The position numbers and the translations under genes are program-made. A stretch of 64,000 nt of DNA from Enterococcus rivorum (lineage in GTDB: Bacteria; Bacillota; Bacilli; Lactobacillales; Enterococcaceae): the NCBI RefSeq assembly GCF_001742285.1, contig NZ_MIEK01000004.1, positions 1 to 64,000 of the forward strand. The letters are read 5' to 3'. The notes beneath the pieces are model-generated. The model did not search any database. It was given only the letters and a program-made list of their open reading frames with translations, and was not told the DNA's origin. This document shows, piece after piece, positions 17,740 through 25,673 of this stretch (position 1 is its first letter; each line of letters begins with the position of its first letter).

Positions 17740-19962
17740 ATGAAAAAAAGAAATTTTTATACTTTATTAAGTATAACTGCACTATCACTAGCTACAATAA
17801 GTGCTTTACAATCTAGCGATGCCTATGCTACTTCAGAAAATAACGTGGTTAATACAGAAAGCGTTATCTCTACACCAAAGAATCTAGCAAATATTGCAGG
17901 GGTTAAATCTGAATTGATGCAGTCTGAAAATCTAAGGAATTATTCATCAAAGATATTGGATAACATCTACGGCCATAGTGAAAATCAATCGGTAGGTGTA
18001 TATAAGAGAAGTACCGATACTATCACTATTTATGTTGATGAAAAAACAGACCAGACTGTATTACCAACTTATACAATTACTCCAATTTCACTAAATCGCT
18101 ACCAAGAAACAGCCGCTACAAAAATAAAGTTAACAAAAGGGATAAATACGATTAAAGATACTAGTGAAGGAATTATTCACCTACAGAACGAGACCAATCC
18201 TACTGCTCAACAAACACTAGTTGTTTCTGTTGATGGTGGGCAAGAACTACCACGATTTATTCTAGGAAAGACGACAGAATCTGATTGGTCTAATCAACTT
18301 AAACAATATCCAAATGCACCTGGCTATGAACTAATAGGGAATAAGACTTTAATAACAGGATCTAAAGCTACTTTAAACTATGTGAAAGAACCTAAAAGGA
18401 TTATTGAAACTTACGAACGAATTGTGGCTATTCATGATGAAACAGCAGGTCTGGATAACAGCTCTCCTTTACACAAACAATCTCGTGGGCTTATTCAACA
18501 CATGAGAGAGACACAGGCAGCAGGAGCTTACATGTATGCTTGGTTTTATCATACGGCCTACTCAAAAAACTCCGGGATGCCAACACTATTGAACGCCAGA
18601 GAACTTTGGGGACCAATGCATGAGTTCGGTCATACGTATCAAGCACAACGAATGACTTGGGATAATATGAGTGAAGTGACTAACAATATTTTCAGTCTGA
18701 GAAGTGAGAAAGCATTTGGGCAAAGAAGCCGTCTAGAAAAGGATGGCGCTTATAATAAAATATTCCAATATCTGAACCAACCTACAAAAAATTTCAATGC
18801 CCAAACTGATCCATTTTTGAAATTAGGAATGTTTTGGCAATTAGAATTAGCCTTCGGAGATAACTTTTACCCAGAATTACACAAACTTTATCGAGAGGAA
18901 GCAACGAATTTAAGTACCGATTTAGCAAAACAACAGTATTTTTTAACTTCAAGTGCTAAAATTGCCAATAAAAATTTACTTCCATATTTTGAAATGTGGG
19001 GTTTACCTATCACGAAAGAAACAAGAGACACTCTTCAAAAATATCCTAAGCTAACGCACAAAATTTGGGAATATCGTGATGAAATGAAGGTCCCTGTTGG
19101 TCCTATAGACTCTAATGAGCAAATAAGACCTACAGCTCCAACTAATTTGGAAGCAGCAGAAATCCAATCAAATAGCGTAACACTAAAATGGCGTGCTGGA
19201 TCAGAGACTCAACCCGTAAAAGAATATATTATTTTTAGAGATGGAGAAGAAATTAGTCGTACGTCAGCAACAACATTCAAAGATTTGACTGTTGCCGAAG
19301 AAGTTACTTACAGCTACCAAATCTCTGCCGTTGATTCTTCAGAAACAGCTTCAGATAAAAGTACAGCGCTAAAAGTAACAACACACAAAAAAACACCTTT
19401 AAAAGTTCCAGCACCGACGAAACCACTAAATTTGGTTGCTACAGACCTTACAGAAAGTTCTGTTATACTAACTTGGAATAAATCAAGCAGTTCACTAGAA
19501 ATCTCAAGCTACTTTATTTATCGAAATGGTGTGAAGATCGCTACAGTTGGAGCAACCTCTTATAATGATACTAACTTACAACCAAGTGCTTCATATAATT
19601 ATCAAATTTCAGCTGTGGATGAAAAAAATCAAGAGTCAGTAAAAAGTGATCTCTTAACCATTAAAACCAAAGATAAAGTAACTGGGCTTTCCATTTGGGA
19701 GAACACAAAAATTTACAAATCAGGCGATAAAGTTTTCTACGGCGGTTTAGAGTATGAGGCAAAATGGTGGACTCAAAACAATCAACCTGGTCAATCAGAC
19801 GTTTGGAAATTAATAACCAATATTGTATTACCGTGGGATTCAAACAAAGCATATAATAGCGGCGATAAAGTAACCTTTAATGGTAAAACCTATGCTGCTA
19901 AGTGGTGGACTAAAGGCACTCAACCTGGCAGTACATCCGATGTTTGGACGTTAGTTCAATAA
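17740..19962 (+). CDS. Secreted M60 (enhancin-like) metallopeptidase with Fn3 and carbohydrate-binding modules
   Basis: The 740-residue protein has a signal peptide (MKKRNFYTLLSITALSLATI, cleavage near AYA-TSE) and a peptidase M60 domain (about 90-460). The zinc motif is HEFGH at residues 294-298, within WGPMHEFGHTYQ. Two fibronectin type III domains follow (about 465-555 and 560-650). Two C-terminal CBM5/12-like repeats carry the paired aromatic motifs GDKVFYGGLEYEAKWWT and GDKVTFNGKTYAAKWWT. M60 peptidases cleave mucin-type glycoproteins; the CBM5/12 type usually binds chitin. There is no LPXTG signal, so it should be released. The ATG follows GAAAGAGGGAG. It is transcribed alone and followed by a strong terminator. 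Confidence 0.87.
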   Translation: MKKRNFYTLLSITALSLATISALQSSDAYATSENNVVNTESVISTPKNLANIAGVKSELMQSENLRNYSSKILDNIYGHSENQSVGVYKRSTDTITIYVDEKTDQTVLPTYTITPISLNRYQETAATKIKLTKGINTIKDTSEGIIHLQNETNPTAQQTLVVSVDGGQELPRFILGKTTESDWSNQLKQYPNAPGYELIGNKTLITGSKATLNYVKEPKRIIETYERIVAIHDETAGLDNSSPLHKQSRGLIQHMRETQAAGAYMYAWFYHTAYSKNSGMPTLLNARELWGPMHEFGHTYQAQRMTWDNMSEVTNNIFSLRSEKAFGQRSRLEKDGAYNKIFQYLNQPTKNFNAQTDPFLKLGMFWQLELAFGDNFYPELHKLYREEATNLSTDLAKQQYFLTSSAKIANKNLLPYFEMWGLPITKETRDTLQKYPKLTHKIWEYRDEMKVPVGPIDSNEQIRPTAPTNLEAAEIQSNSVTLKWRAGSETQPVKEYIIFRDGEEISRTSATTFKDLTVAEEVTYSYQISAVDSSETASDKSTALKVTTHKKTPLKVPAPTKPLNLVATDLTESSVILTWNKSSSSLEISSYFIYRNGVKIATVGATSYNDTNLQPSASYNYQISAVDEKNQESVKSDLLTIKTKDKVTGLSIWENTKIYKSGDKVFYGGLEYEAKWWTQNNQPGQSDVWKLITNIVLPWDSNKAYNSGDKVTFNGKTYAAKWWTKGTQPGSTSDVWTLVQ

Positions 19963-19970
19963 AAATCAAT

Positions 19971-20017
19971 AAAAAACGCATGAATTTTTTGTTTATCAGA
20001 AAACTCATGCGTTTTTT
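19971..20017. terminator. Terminator after the first M60 peptidase gene
   Basis: AAAAAACGCATGA (19971-19983) pairs perfectly over 13 bp with TCATGCGTTTTTT (20005-20017), with a 21-base loop and a T-run. It can also end transcription coming from the minus strand. Confidence 0.8.
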
Positions 20018-20115
20018 ACTTTATGTTTTGAATTCTCATTGCTATGAAGGAATGGTTCAGAACATACAAATTATAGCGTTGTCTCATAACTTTCACTTAC
20101 GGAACTTGCTACCAA

Positions 20116-20958
20116 CTAATTTTCATTTATTTTTTTCTTAATCCCTGCCAAAGAAATCAACCCCTGGTTAATCCCTAAATATTGGCTACTAAGACCTAAA
20201 ACAATCCTAATGATATAAGGAATTCCAACAAATAGTAAGCCGGAAACAAAAAAACTAATCGCCCCTAACACAATGATTATTTTTACTATGACCGGTTCTT
20301 CTTTCCTGATAAACAACCAGCTTTCTTTCAAGTCCTGGATGACAGTTGCAATGGCACCATTTTCAAATTTAACAGTTAGTATCGGGATTCTAATAAAACA
20401 CTCAATACAAGCAGCAGCAAAAAACAAAATGAAGCAAATAACAAAAATCCATTCAATCCTAACTAAACTGTATAGAAAACCAGCCAGAATCGGCCCGACA
20501 AAATTAGCAAACAATTGAATTTGATTCACAACCGAGTTTGCTTTCAATAGATTGTCTTCTTTAAATAATAGCGGCATACTAGATTGCACAATCGGCGTTT
20601 CAAAAGCTGAAACAACTGACATCAACAGTAAACATATCGCAACAACTGCGATATTTGCTCTCGAGACAGCTGCTAAATAAACCAAAATCGCAATACACGC
20701 ATACAAACCATCCATGATGACCATCATCTTTTTCTTATTGAAATTATCTGCCAATACACCGCCAATCGGCGAAAAGATAATTGTCGGGATGATTGATACA
20801 GCTAAAAGTGTTCCAAACAACGTAGCAGATTTTGTTAAATCTAAAATATAAAGTGATAGTGCAAACTTCATCACGGAGTTCGCAAGAACAGAAAGCGTTT
20901 GTCCCATAATAATATAGGCAAAATTTCTATTCCAGATCACACCTTTTTCAATTTCCAT
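20116..20958 (-). pseudogene. MFS transporter gene, truncated at the 3' end
   Basis: The frame encodes about 280 residues with the first 7-8 membrane segments of an MFS_3 (macrolide-efflux-like) permease, including the loop-2 motif GGVLADNFNKKKM. Family members have about 400-420 residues and continue with several more helices after LGINQGLISLAGI. Here the frame changes abruptly into the charged tail KKKINEN and stops, and the next 100 bases encode nothing MFS-like in any frame, so the 3' part seems deleted rather than frameshifted. The start is the ATG of MEIEKG with AAGGAGGAG upstream. It lies between two unrelated units and is probably non-functional. Confidence 0.7.
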
Positions 20959-21018
20959 TATTCTCCTCCTTCTATACAAAACTATCCAAGTTTGTTTAAC
21001 ATTGACTGAGAAATAAGA

Positions 21019-21054
21019 AAACTGAACGCATGACCTTTAGCCATCATTCAGTTT
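21019..21054 (-). terminator. Terminator of the ABC exporter operon
   Basis: AAACTGAA (21019-21026) pairs with TTCAGTTT (21047-21054), with further pairing inside, and is followed on the minus strand by TTTTCTTATTTC. It lies 29 bases after the last small gene of the cassette. Confidence 0.6.
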
Positions 21055-21082
21055 CCATTGAAGCACTCCTTCATAAGGCTAT

Positions 21083-21286
21083 TTAACGTCTTCTATTCAC
21101 TATGAAAAAATTTGCTCCTGCTAAAACACATGGTACTAAAAACATTAGCGAAAACTTTAAACAAAGAAGACTACCTAGCATAATTAGCAAACTGATAACA
21201 GAATACTTTTTTGTCACTCTTGGTAATTTTACTTTCACACCTAGAATTTGTCCGATATTTTCAAAAAAATGCGTAATCTGCTCCAT
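21083..21286 (-). CDS. Small membrane protein of the ABC exporter cassette (67 residues)
   Basis: I do not recognise the family. The protein has a short N-terminal helix, a V-K-V-K-L-P motif at about residues 17-22, two hydrophobic segments (about 29-47 and 49-62) and an RRR tail. Its N-terminal pattern resembles the 78-residue protein at 23809-24045 on the other side of the same cassette (VHVNLP followed by two hydrophobic segments), so the two may be diverged paralogues. It is the last gene of the minus-strand operon before the terminator. A role with the ABC exporter is inferred from position only. Confidence 0.6.
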   Translation of the reverse strand: MEQITHFFENIGQILGVKVKLPRVTKKYSVISLLIMLGSLLCLKFSLMFLVPCVLAGANFFIVNRRR

Positions 21287-21305
21287 TTTAAGTCAGCCCT
21301 TTCTC

Positions 21306-21533
21306 TTATAGTAAACTCGCTAATAACTGTGCTCCTTGAGCAAGCACAATCACGATTCCTCCCCAGATCAAAATTTTAGAAATATTTTTATTTTTTAATT
21401 TGTTCTTTTTCCCTAAAATCAATCCAATAATTAGCAATATGATTCCTAGAATGATTGTTGCACTCCATATATATATCAAAACTGACTGGTTCGGGATTTT
21501 GATAAATGAATTGTCTAAAAACTTAGTTGGCAT
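21306..21533 (-). CDS. Small two-helix membrane protein of the ABC exporter cassette (75 residues)
   Basis: No family recognised. The start is the ATG of MPTKFLD, with AAGGAGA about 9 bases upstream. Two hydrophobic helices (about 18-41 and 56-74) flank a lysine/asparagine-rich loop (GKKNKLKNKN), so both ends are likely outside with the loop inside. It lies between the ABC permease and the 67-residue protein on the same strand. There is no double-glycine leader or cysteine pattern that would mark it as a bacteriocin precursor. An immunity or accessory subunit is possible but unproven. Confidence 0.55.
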   Translation of the reverse strand: MPTKFLDNSFIKIPNQSVLIYIWSATIILGIILLIIGLILGKKNKLKNKNISKILIWGGIVIVLAQGAQLLASLL

Positions 21534-21554
21534 AATAATGTATCTCCTTTTCAT

Positions 21555-22241
21555 TTAAATTTCTTTGATTAACATTGAGCGATAAGTCACAACCATCAAT
21601 AGCACACTGACCGCACCTAAAAATAATGAGACGATAGGAATTCCCAACAACCCCGTTGGTGAGGCTTGTGAGTTAGAACCGATTACGACAATCACTAATG
21701 ACGAGACAATGGTCGCGATAACTGAACTGTTTTTCATCCCAATAAATAAAGGCAAAAAACCTAGACAAATATTTGAAATCAAGACAATTAGCAAAGACCC
21801 CAAGCTTTCTGAAGCAAACGTGACAAATGCTAGTCTTTGACTTAATAAATAAGTACTAACTTCCTGAAATAGCGTTGAGAATACCGCAAATGTAGCAGTT
21901 AACAAAAAGACCAGCAGGAACTTAACCAAAATCAATTGCTTTTTACTATACGGATAAGTAAAAAGTACAGTGATCGTTTTTGTTTTGTATTCTTCAATAA
22001 TTATTTGAACAATCAGAACAGCTTGCCATACGATTAAAACTGCTCGTGTAATCAGTAAAGCCAATTCTGATGTTGTCAGTTGAAAGGCTATACCTGTTGG
22101 ATTCATTTCACTCGATGGATCGGCTAATAATGTTGAGGTAAAAACAGACAGTAATAATACAATGACATTCATTATAATCATCGAAATAAATTGAGTTTTC
22201 AGATTGATTTTCTTTCGTTCGATTTTCAACAACTTGATCAC
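21555..22241 (-). CDS. ABC-2 type permease subunit
   Basis: The 228-residue protein has six predicted membrane segments and the layout of ABC-2 permeases paired with BcrA-type ATPases: a short cytosolic start (MIKLLKIERKKINLK), a long loop after helix 2 containing EEYKTKTITVLFTYPYSKKQ, and a C-terminal MVVTYRSMLIKEI tail. It overlaps the ATPase gene by 4 bases. The pair should form a drug, peptide or lipid exporter. The substrate cannot be inferred. Confidence 0.8.
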   Translation of the reverse strand: MIKLLKIERKKINLKTQFISMIIMNVIVLLLSVFTSTLLADPSSEMNPTGIAFQLTTSELALLITRAVLIVWQAVLIVQIIIEEYKTKTITVLFTYPYSKKQLILVKFLLVFLLTATFAVFSTLFQEVSTYLLSQRLAFVTFASESLGSLLIVLISNICLGFLPLFIGMKNSSVIATIVSSLVIVVIGSNSQASPTGLLGIPIVSLFLGAVSVLLMVVTYRSMLIKEI

Positions 22242-22972
22242 ACACTCACACCTCCCTTGACTAAAGACAAGTAATACTCTTCAATATCCAAATCCATTTC
22301 TTCTAAGTCTTTCTTACTGACTTCTTTTATCAATTTCCCTTTAGCAACGATACCAATCCTATCAACTATTTTGAATACTTCAATCAGAATATGACTAGAT
22401 ATCAAGACCGTTGTTCCGTATGTTTGATTAATAGTCAAAATCAAGTTTCTAAAATCAATAATCCCTTCTGGATCTAGGCCATTTATCGGCTCATCTAAAA
22501 TCAATAATTCTGGTTCATTCAAAAGCGCTCGCCCAATGCCTAATCGTTGCTTCATTCCTAATGACAGCTGATTTATCATCTTCTCCTTTTCATTAAATAG
22601 CCCAACATCTTTCAAAACCCTATCTATATTATTTTTGAACTGTTCTCCCATATAATCACAATGGAGTAATAAATTTTCTTTTACAGTCATATTTTCATAA
22701 AAAACAGGGGTTTCAATAATACTGCCTATTTTTTTAAATTGCTCTACAGATTGAGGCATTTTTTCATTAAAGAGAGAAATTTCTCCGCTATCAGGCTTCA
22801 CGAAATCAAAAATCGATTTGATGATTGTCGTTTTACCAGCACCGTTTGCACCTAACAATCCATAGATCATTCCTTTTTTTAACGAAAGTGATACATTGTC
22901 TAAAACAAGCTGCTCGCCAAATGACTTCGTCAATTTTTTGATTTCCAACACATTATTCAATAAACATTTCAC
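22238..22972 (-). CDS. ABC transporter ATP-binding protein (BcrA-like)
   Basis: The protein of about 244 residues is a single ABC ATPase: Walker A GLLGANGAGKTT, signature NQLSLGMKQRLG, Walker B LLILDEPINGLDPEG, then the H-loop ISSHIL. This subclass (bacitracin/lantibiotic exporter type) works with the adjacent permease. The open frame extends to an ATG at 22997-22999, but that codon lies inside the operator and about 16 bases from the predicted transcription start with no ribosome site. I therefore prefer the GTG at 22970-22972, preceded by AGGA at 9 bases. The conserved domain starts at NNVLEIKKLTKSFG. Confidence 0.85.
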   Translation of the reverse strand: MKCLLNNVLEIKKLTKSFGEQLVLDNVSLSLKKGMIYGLLGANGAGKTTIIKSIFDFVKPDSGEISLFNEKMPQSVEQFKKIGSIIETPVFYENMTVKENLLLHCDYMGEQFKNNIDRVLKDVGLFNEKEKMINQLSLGMKQRLGIGRALLNEPELLILDEPINGLDPEGIIDFRNLILTINQTYGTTVLISSHILIEVFKIVDRIGIVAKGKLIKEVSKKDLEEMDLDIEEYYLSLVKGGVSV

Positions 22973-22998
22973 TCTTTTCTTTCCTGAATATTTAATCA

Positions 22999-23022
22999 TG
23001 AATATTCATTAGTTTATATTCA
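22999..23022. promoter_or_regulatory. Operator at the ABC operon promoter
   Basis: TGAATAT (22999-23005), 10 bases, then ATATTCA (23016-23022). The same TGAATAT-N10-ATATTCA form appears at 23154-23177 before the tetR gene. It begins right after the -10 of the ABC promoter, where a TetR repressor would block transcription. Confidence 0.7.
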
Positions 23023-23023
23023 T

Positions 23024-23052
23024 ATATTAGTGTTTGAAATTCGTTCTGTCAA
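23024..23052 (-). promoter_or_regulatory. Promoter of the ABC exporter operon
   Basis: On the minus strand TTGACA (23047-23052) and TAATAT (23024-23029) are 17 bases apart. The -10 abuts the TetR-type operator. Confidence 0.75.
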
Positions 23053-23123
23053 GTGTTTATAACATTTTTGTTACGATAGACTAATTTTTAACTATCTTTA
23101 TCACTCAGATACACGATAAAAAC

Positions 23124-23151
23124 TTGACAAATATTTAATTTAAACTACAAT
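23124..23151 (+). promoter_or_regulatory. Promoter of the tetR-family gene
   Basis: TTGACA (23124-23129) and TACAAT (23146-23151) with 16-base spacing, divergent from the ABC promoter. The operator at 23154-23177 follows the -10 directly. Confidence 0.7.
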
Positions 23152-23153
23152 TA

Positions 23154-23177
23154 TGAATATTAATATAAATATATTCA
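23154..23177. promoter_or_regulatory. Operator at the tetR promoter
   Basis: TGAATAT (23154-23160), 10 bases, ATATTCA (23171-23177), the same form as the operator at the ABC promoter. Its place suggests autorepression. Confidence 0.7.
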
Positions 23178-23198
23178 AAGTCAGAAAGTAGGCTACTA

Positions 23199-23786
23199 AT
23201 GAGAACTGGCACTAAGGGATTTTCAGAAGAAAAAAGAGCAGAACTAAGAAGTACTCTATGTATGGCATGCGAAAAAAGCTGGGGCGCTAACGGATACAAG
23301 AAAACGAATATCGCTGAACTAACATCCAAAGCCTCGATTTCTACTGGTGCATTTTATTTGCTATATGGAACAAAAGAAGACTTATTTGTTGATACATTAA
23401 GCAGAGTCCAAAATCGGTTAAAAACCAACTGGCGCAATATATTAAATGCTTCACCTTCTAAAGAAGGGTTTGTTGAGGCAATGAAATTCTTATTCAGAGA
23501 ATACAAAAATTCACCTTTTTTGTACGACTTCTCAAACCCTGATTTTTTAGCATTTATTAGTAAACTACCGCCAGATATCATTGCTGAACTTGAAGCAGAC
23601 AACTGGAAATTTTTTGAGGAAGCACTACACATTGCCAATTTAGAACTTAAAGTAAGCGAAAAAAGAGCGTTTGAAATTATCAATACTCTGCTAAGCATTA
23701 TAATTATCCGCGATAGAGTCACGGATGATTTTGAAAGTATTTTCGAGTTTATTTTAGAGTCTACTATTGATCATGTGATTGAATAA
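23199..23786 (+). CDS. TetR-family repressor of the ABC exporter cassette
   Basis: The 195-residue protein has an N-terminal TetR helix-turn-helix (about 10-60; WGANGYKKTNIAELTSKASISTGAFYLLYGTKEDLF is typical, with recognition helix around STGAFY) and a helical ligand-binding C-terminal half with no family I can name. It is divergent from the ABC operon and followed 22 bases later by a small membrane protein gene. Identical operators in both promoters point to repression of both units, relieved by an unknown ligand, perhaps the exported compound. The ATG follows AAGTAGG. Confidence 0.88.
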   Translation: MRTGTKGFSEEKRAELRSTLCMACEKSWGANGYKKTNIAELTSKASISTGAFYLLYGTKEDLFVDTLSRVQNRLKTNWRNILNASPSKEGFVEAMKFLFREYKNSPFLYDFSNPDFLAFISKLPPDIIAELEADNWKFFEEALHIANLELKVSEKRAFEIINTLLSIIIIRDRVTDDFESIFEFILESTIDHVIE

Positions 23787-23808
23787 TTAAACGACAGGAG
23801 GAATACCT

Positions 23809-24045
23809 ATGTTATCTGAAATCAACTCCACTTTGAACAAAGTCAACGACTCATTGAATGTTCACGTTAATCTACCTAATCCAAATAGTGAACGCTTAGC
23901 CAAAGCTTCTGCTATCAATTTGTTATTAGGGACAACCGCAATCTGCTATGGACTGATGATGAAAAAGAAAAGCTATTGCTTAATGGGCGGGATTTCTGTA
24001 CTATCTGCTTGGTTTTTAAACGAAGAGATAGATTCAACTAATTAG
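23809..24045 (+). CDS. Small membrane protein co-transcribed with tetR (78 residues)
   Basis: Family not recognised. A strong AGGAGG precedes the ATG. The N-terminal third is a polar helix (MLSEINSTLNKVNDSLN), followed by VHVNLP and two hydrophobic segments (about 37-50 and 55-68). The V-x-V-x-L-P plus two-segment layout is like the 67-residue protein at 21083-21286, so the cassette may be flanked by two related proteins. It probably shares the tetR promoter and control. Confidence 0.6.
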   Translation: MLSEINSTLNKVNDSLNVHVNLPNPNSERLAKASAINLLLGTTAICYGLMMKKKSYCLMGGISVLSAWFLNEEIDSTN

Positions 24046-24428
24046 TATCGCTTTTAATTCTAGTATTTCGACCAAGTGATAAAATATAGGCCATTCGATA
24101 GCAAAGAAGAGATGGGTAGCACGAAATCAACTACGCTTTAGGACGCCTTTATATTACTCACACCTTCATTGATATAAATCACTAAGAAGGCTTTGATTTG
24201 ATGATACAAAGCATATAGTGGCTGAAATTCACGAAAATGATTCCTCAAATTTCTGTGGAGTTCAGCTTATATCTGAAGGTCTTCAAGAACTTTAGGCCGT
24301 AGCATTAAAAGCTTGATGAAAATGGGTACAAAGCGCAACGGCTGCTTTTTCTTGTTGTTTTTTTAACTAAGAGGGGGAAACAAAACTAAAAACCAGTTTT
24401 GTTTCCCCCTCTTTAATTTTAGTAGGTT
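24046..24428. other. Intergenic region between the tetR unit and pepT
   Basis: No intact gene. Short open frames without starts or ribosome sites are present around 24200-24290, perhaps decayed coding sequence. The right end holds a very strong terminator (24369-24413). Confidence 0.4.
24369..24413. terminator. Strong bidirectional terminator after pepT
   Basis: AAGAGGGGGAAACAAAACT (24369-24387) pairs perfectly over 19 bp with 24395-24413, with a 7-base loop. It ends the oppA-like/pepT transcript and may also stop plus-strand transcription from the tetR unit. Confidence 0.85.
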
Positions 24429-25661
24429 CTATTTTTTTAAAATAGCCGTTTCCTTCACAATCTCGACAATCGTTTGCGTCGCTTGTTCCATCGCTTCTAG
24501 CGTAATAAATTCGTACTGCCCGTGAAAGTTTTCTCCGCCAGTAAAAAGGTTCGGTGTTGGAATTCCCATAAATGAGATTTTCGAGCCATCTGTCCCACCA
24601 CGAAATGGTGCGACAATAGGTTTTATCCCCAAGTTTTCCATAGCTTTAATAGCAATTTCCACTGACCTCATATCCTGTTCAATAATTTCTTTCATATTGT
24701 AATATTGATCCGAAATCACAAGAGTACATCTTTCCTTATCCAATAATGCATTGAGTTCAGAAACTTTTTGCGTTAAATACTCTTTCCGCTGTTGAAATTT
24801 CCCTTTGTCGTGATCCCGAATAATATAGACTAGTTCAGCATAGTCCAAGGTGCCACTAAACTTTGTCAACAAATAAAATCCTTCATAATCTTTTGTTTTC
24901 TCTGGCACTTCATCTTTAGGTAAAGACGCATCCAACCGCTCACCCAGCTTAATGGCATTGACCATCACCCCAAAAGCTGTTCCTGGATGGACGCTAGTTC
25001 CTTCAATGGTAATAACCGCCTGAGCTGCATTAAAGGTCTCATATTCAAAAGCGCCCACTCGACCACTATCAATGGTATAAGCAAATTCTACGGGAAAGTT
25101 TGTAGCATCAAACCGATCTGCCCCTCGTCCAATTTCTTCGTCAGGGCCAAAAGCCAGCCAAATATCACCATGCTTGATTTCAGGATGAGCCAATAAATAA
25201 TCTACCGCAGCCAAAATTTCAACAATCCCTGCTTTATCATCTGCCCCTAACAACGTAGTTCCATCCGTCGTAATTAAGGTTTGTCCAACATATTCTTTTA
25301 GATTAGGAAATTCACTCACTTTCATGTAAATGCCCAAAGCTTCATTCAAAAGAACATCTTGTCCATCATAATTCGTAAAAATTTGCGGCTGAATATTTTC
25401 AGCTGAATAATCCGCAGTATCCAAATGCGCAATCAAGCCAATCGCAGGTATTTCTTTCGTTGTATTAGCAGGTAAAACAGCCGTTAAAAAGCCATTTTCT
25501 TTGGAATAACGAATTTTTGAAAGTCCAATTTCTTCTAACTCTCGCTGAATGATACTTGCCAATTCGACTTGTCCTACTGTTGTCGGAATTGTTTGACTCG
25601 CTGCATCTGATCGTGTATTGACTTTAACATAACGGATAAATCGTTCTAAAAGTTGGCTCAT
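24429..25661 (-). CDS. pepT: Peptidase T (tripeptide aminopeptidase)
   Basis: The 410-residue M20-family zinc aminopeptidase releases N-terminal residues from tripeptides in the cytosol. The metal-site motifs are visible as IGLIAHLDTADYS (His and catalytic Asp), LGADDKAGIVE (bridging Asp), FGPDEEIGRGADRF (catalytic Glu pair) and YTIDSG; the lid domain has TSVHPGTAFG, and FRGGTDGSKISFMG and GGENFHGQYEF are near the C-terminus. Length and motif order are typical. It lies 12 bases downstream of a peptide-binding lipoprotein gene, so import and hydrolysis of peptides appear linked and both are under the methionine-type T-box. Confidence 0.95.
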   Translation of the reverse strand: MSQLLERFIRYVKVNTRSDAASQTIPTTVGQVELASIIQRELEEIGLSKIRYSKENGFLTAVLPANTTKEIPAIGLIAHLDTADYSAENIQPQIFTNYDGQDVLLNEALGIYMKVSEFPNLKEYVGQTLITTDGTTLLGADDKAGIVEILAAVDYLLAHPEIKHGDIWLAFGPDEEIGRGADRFDATNFPVEFAYTIDSGRVGAFEYETFNAAQAVITIEGTSVHPGTAFGVMVNAIKLGERLDASLPKDEVPEKTKDYEGFYLLTKFSGTLDYAELVYIIRDHDKGKFQQRKEYLTQKVSELNALLDKERCTLVISDQYYNMKEIIEQDMRSVEIAIKAMENLGIKPIVAPFRGGTDGSKISFMGIPTPNLFTGGENFHGQYEFITLEAMEQATQTIVEIVKETAILKK

Positions 25662-25673
25662 GTTTTCCCCTAC

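Noticed and set aside
24180-24295. Open stretches in two frames (for example AEIHENDSSNFCGVQLISEGLQEL) between the tetR unit and pepT.
   Set aside because: No start, no ribosome site and no recognisable family. They may be remnants, but a gene call is not justified.
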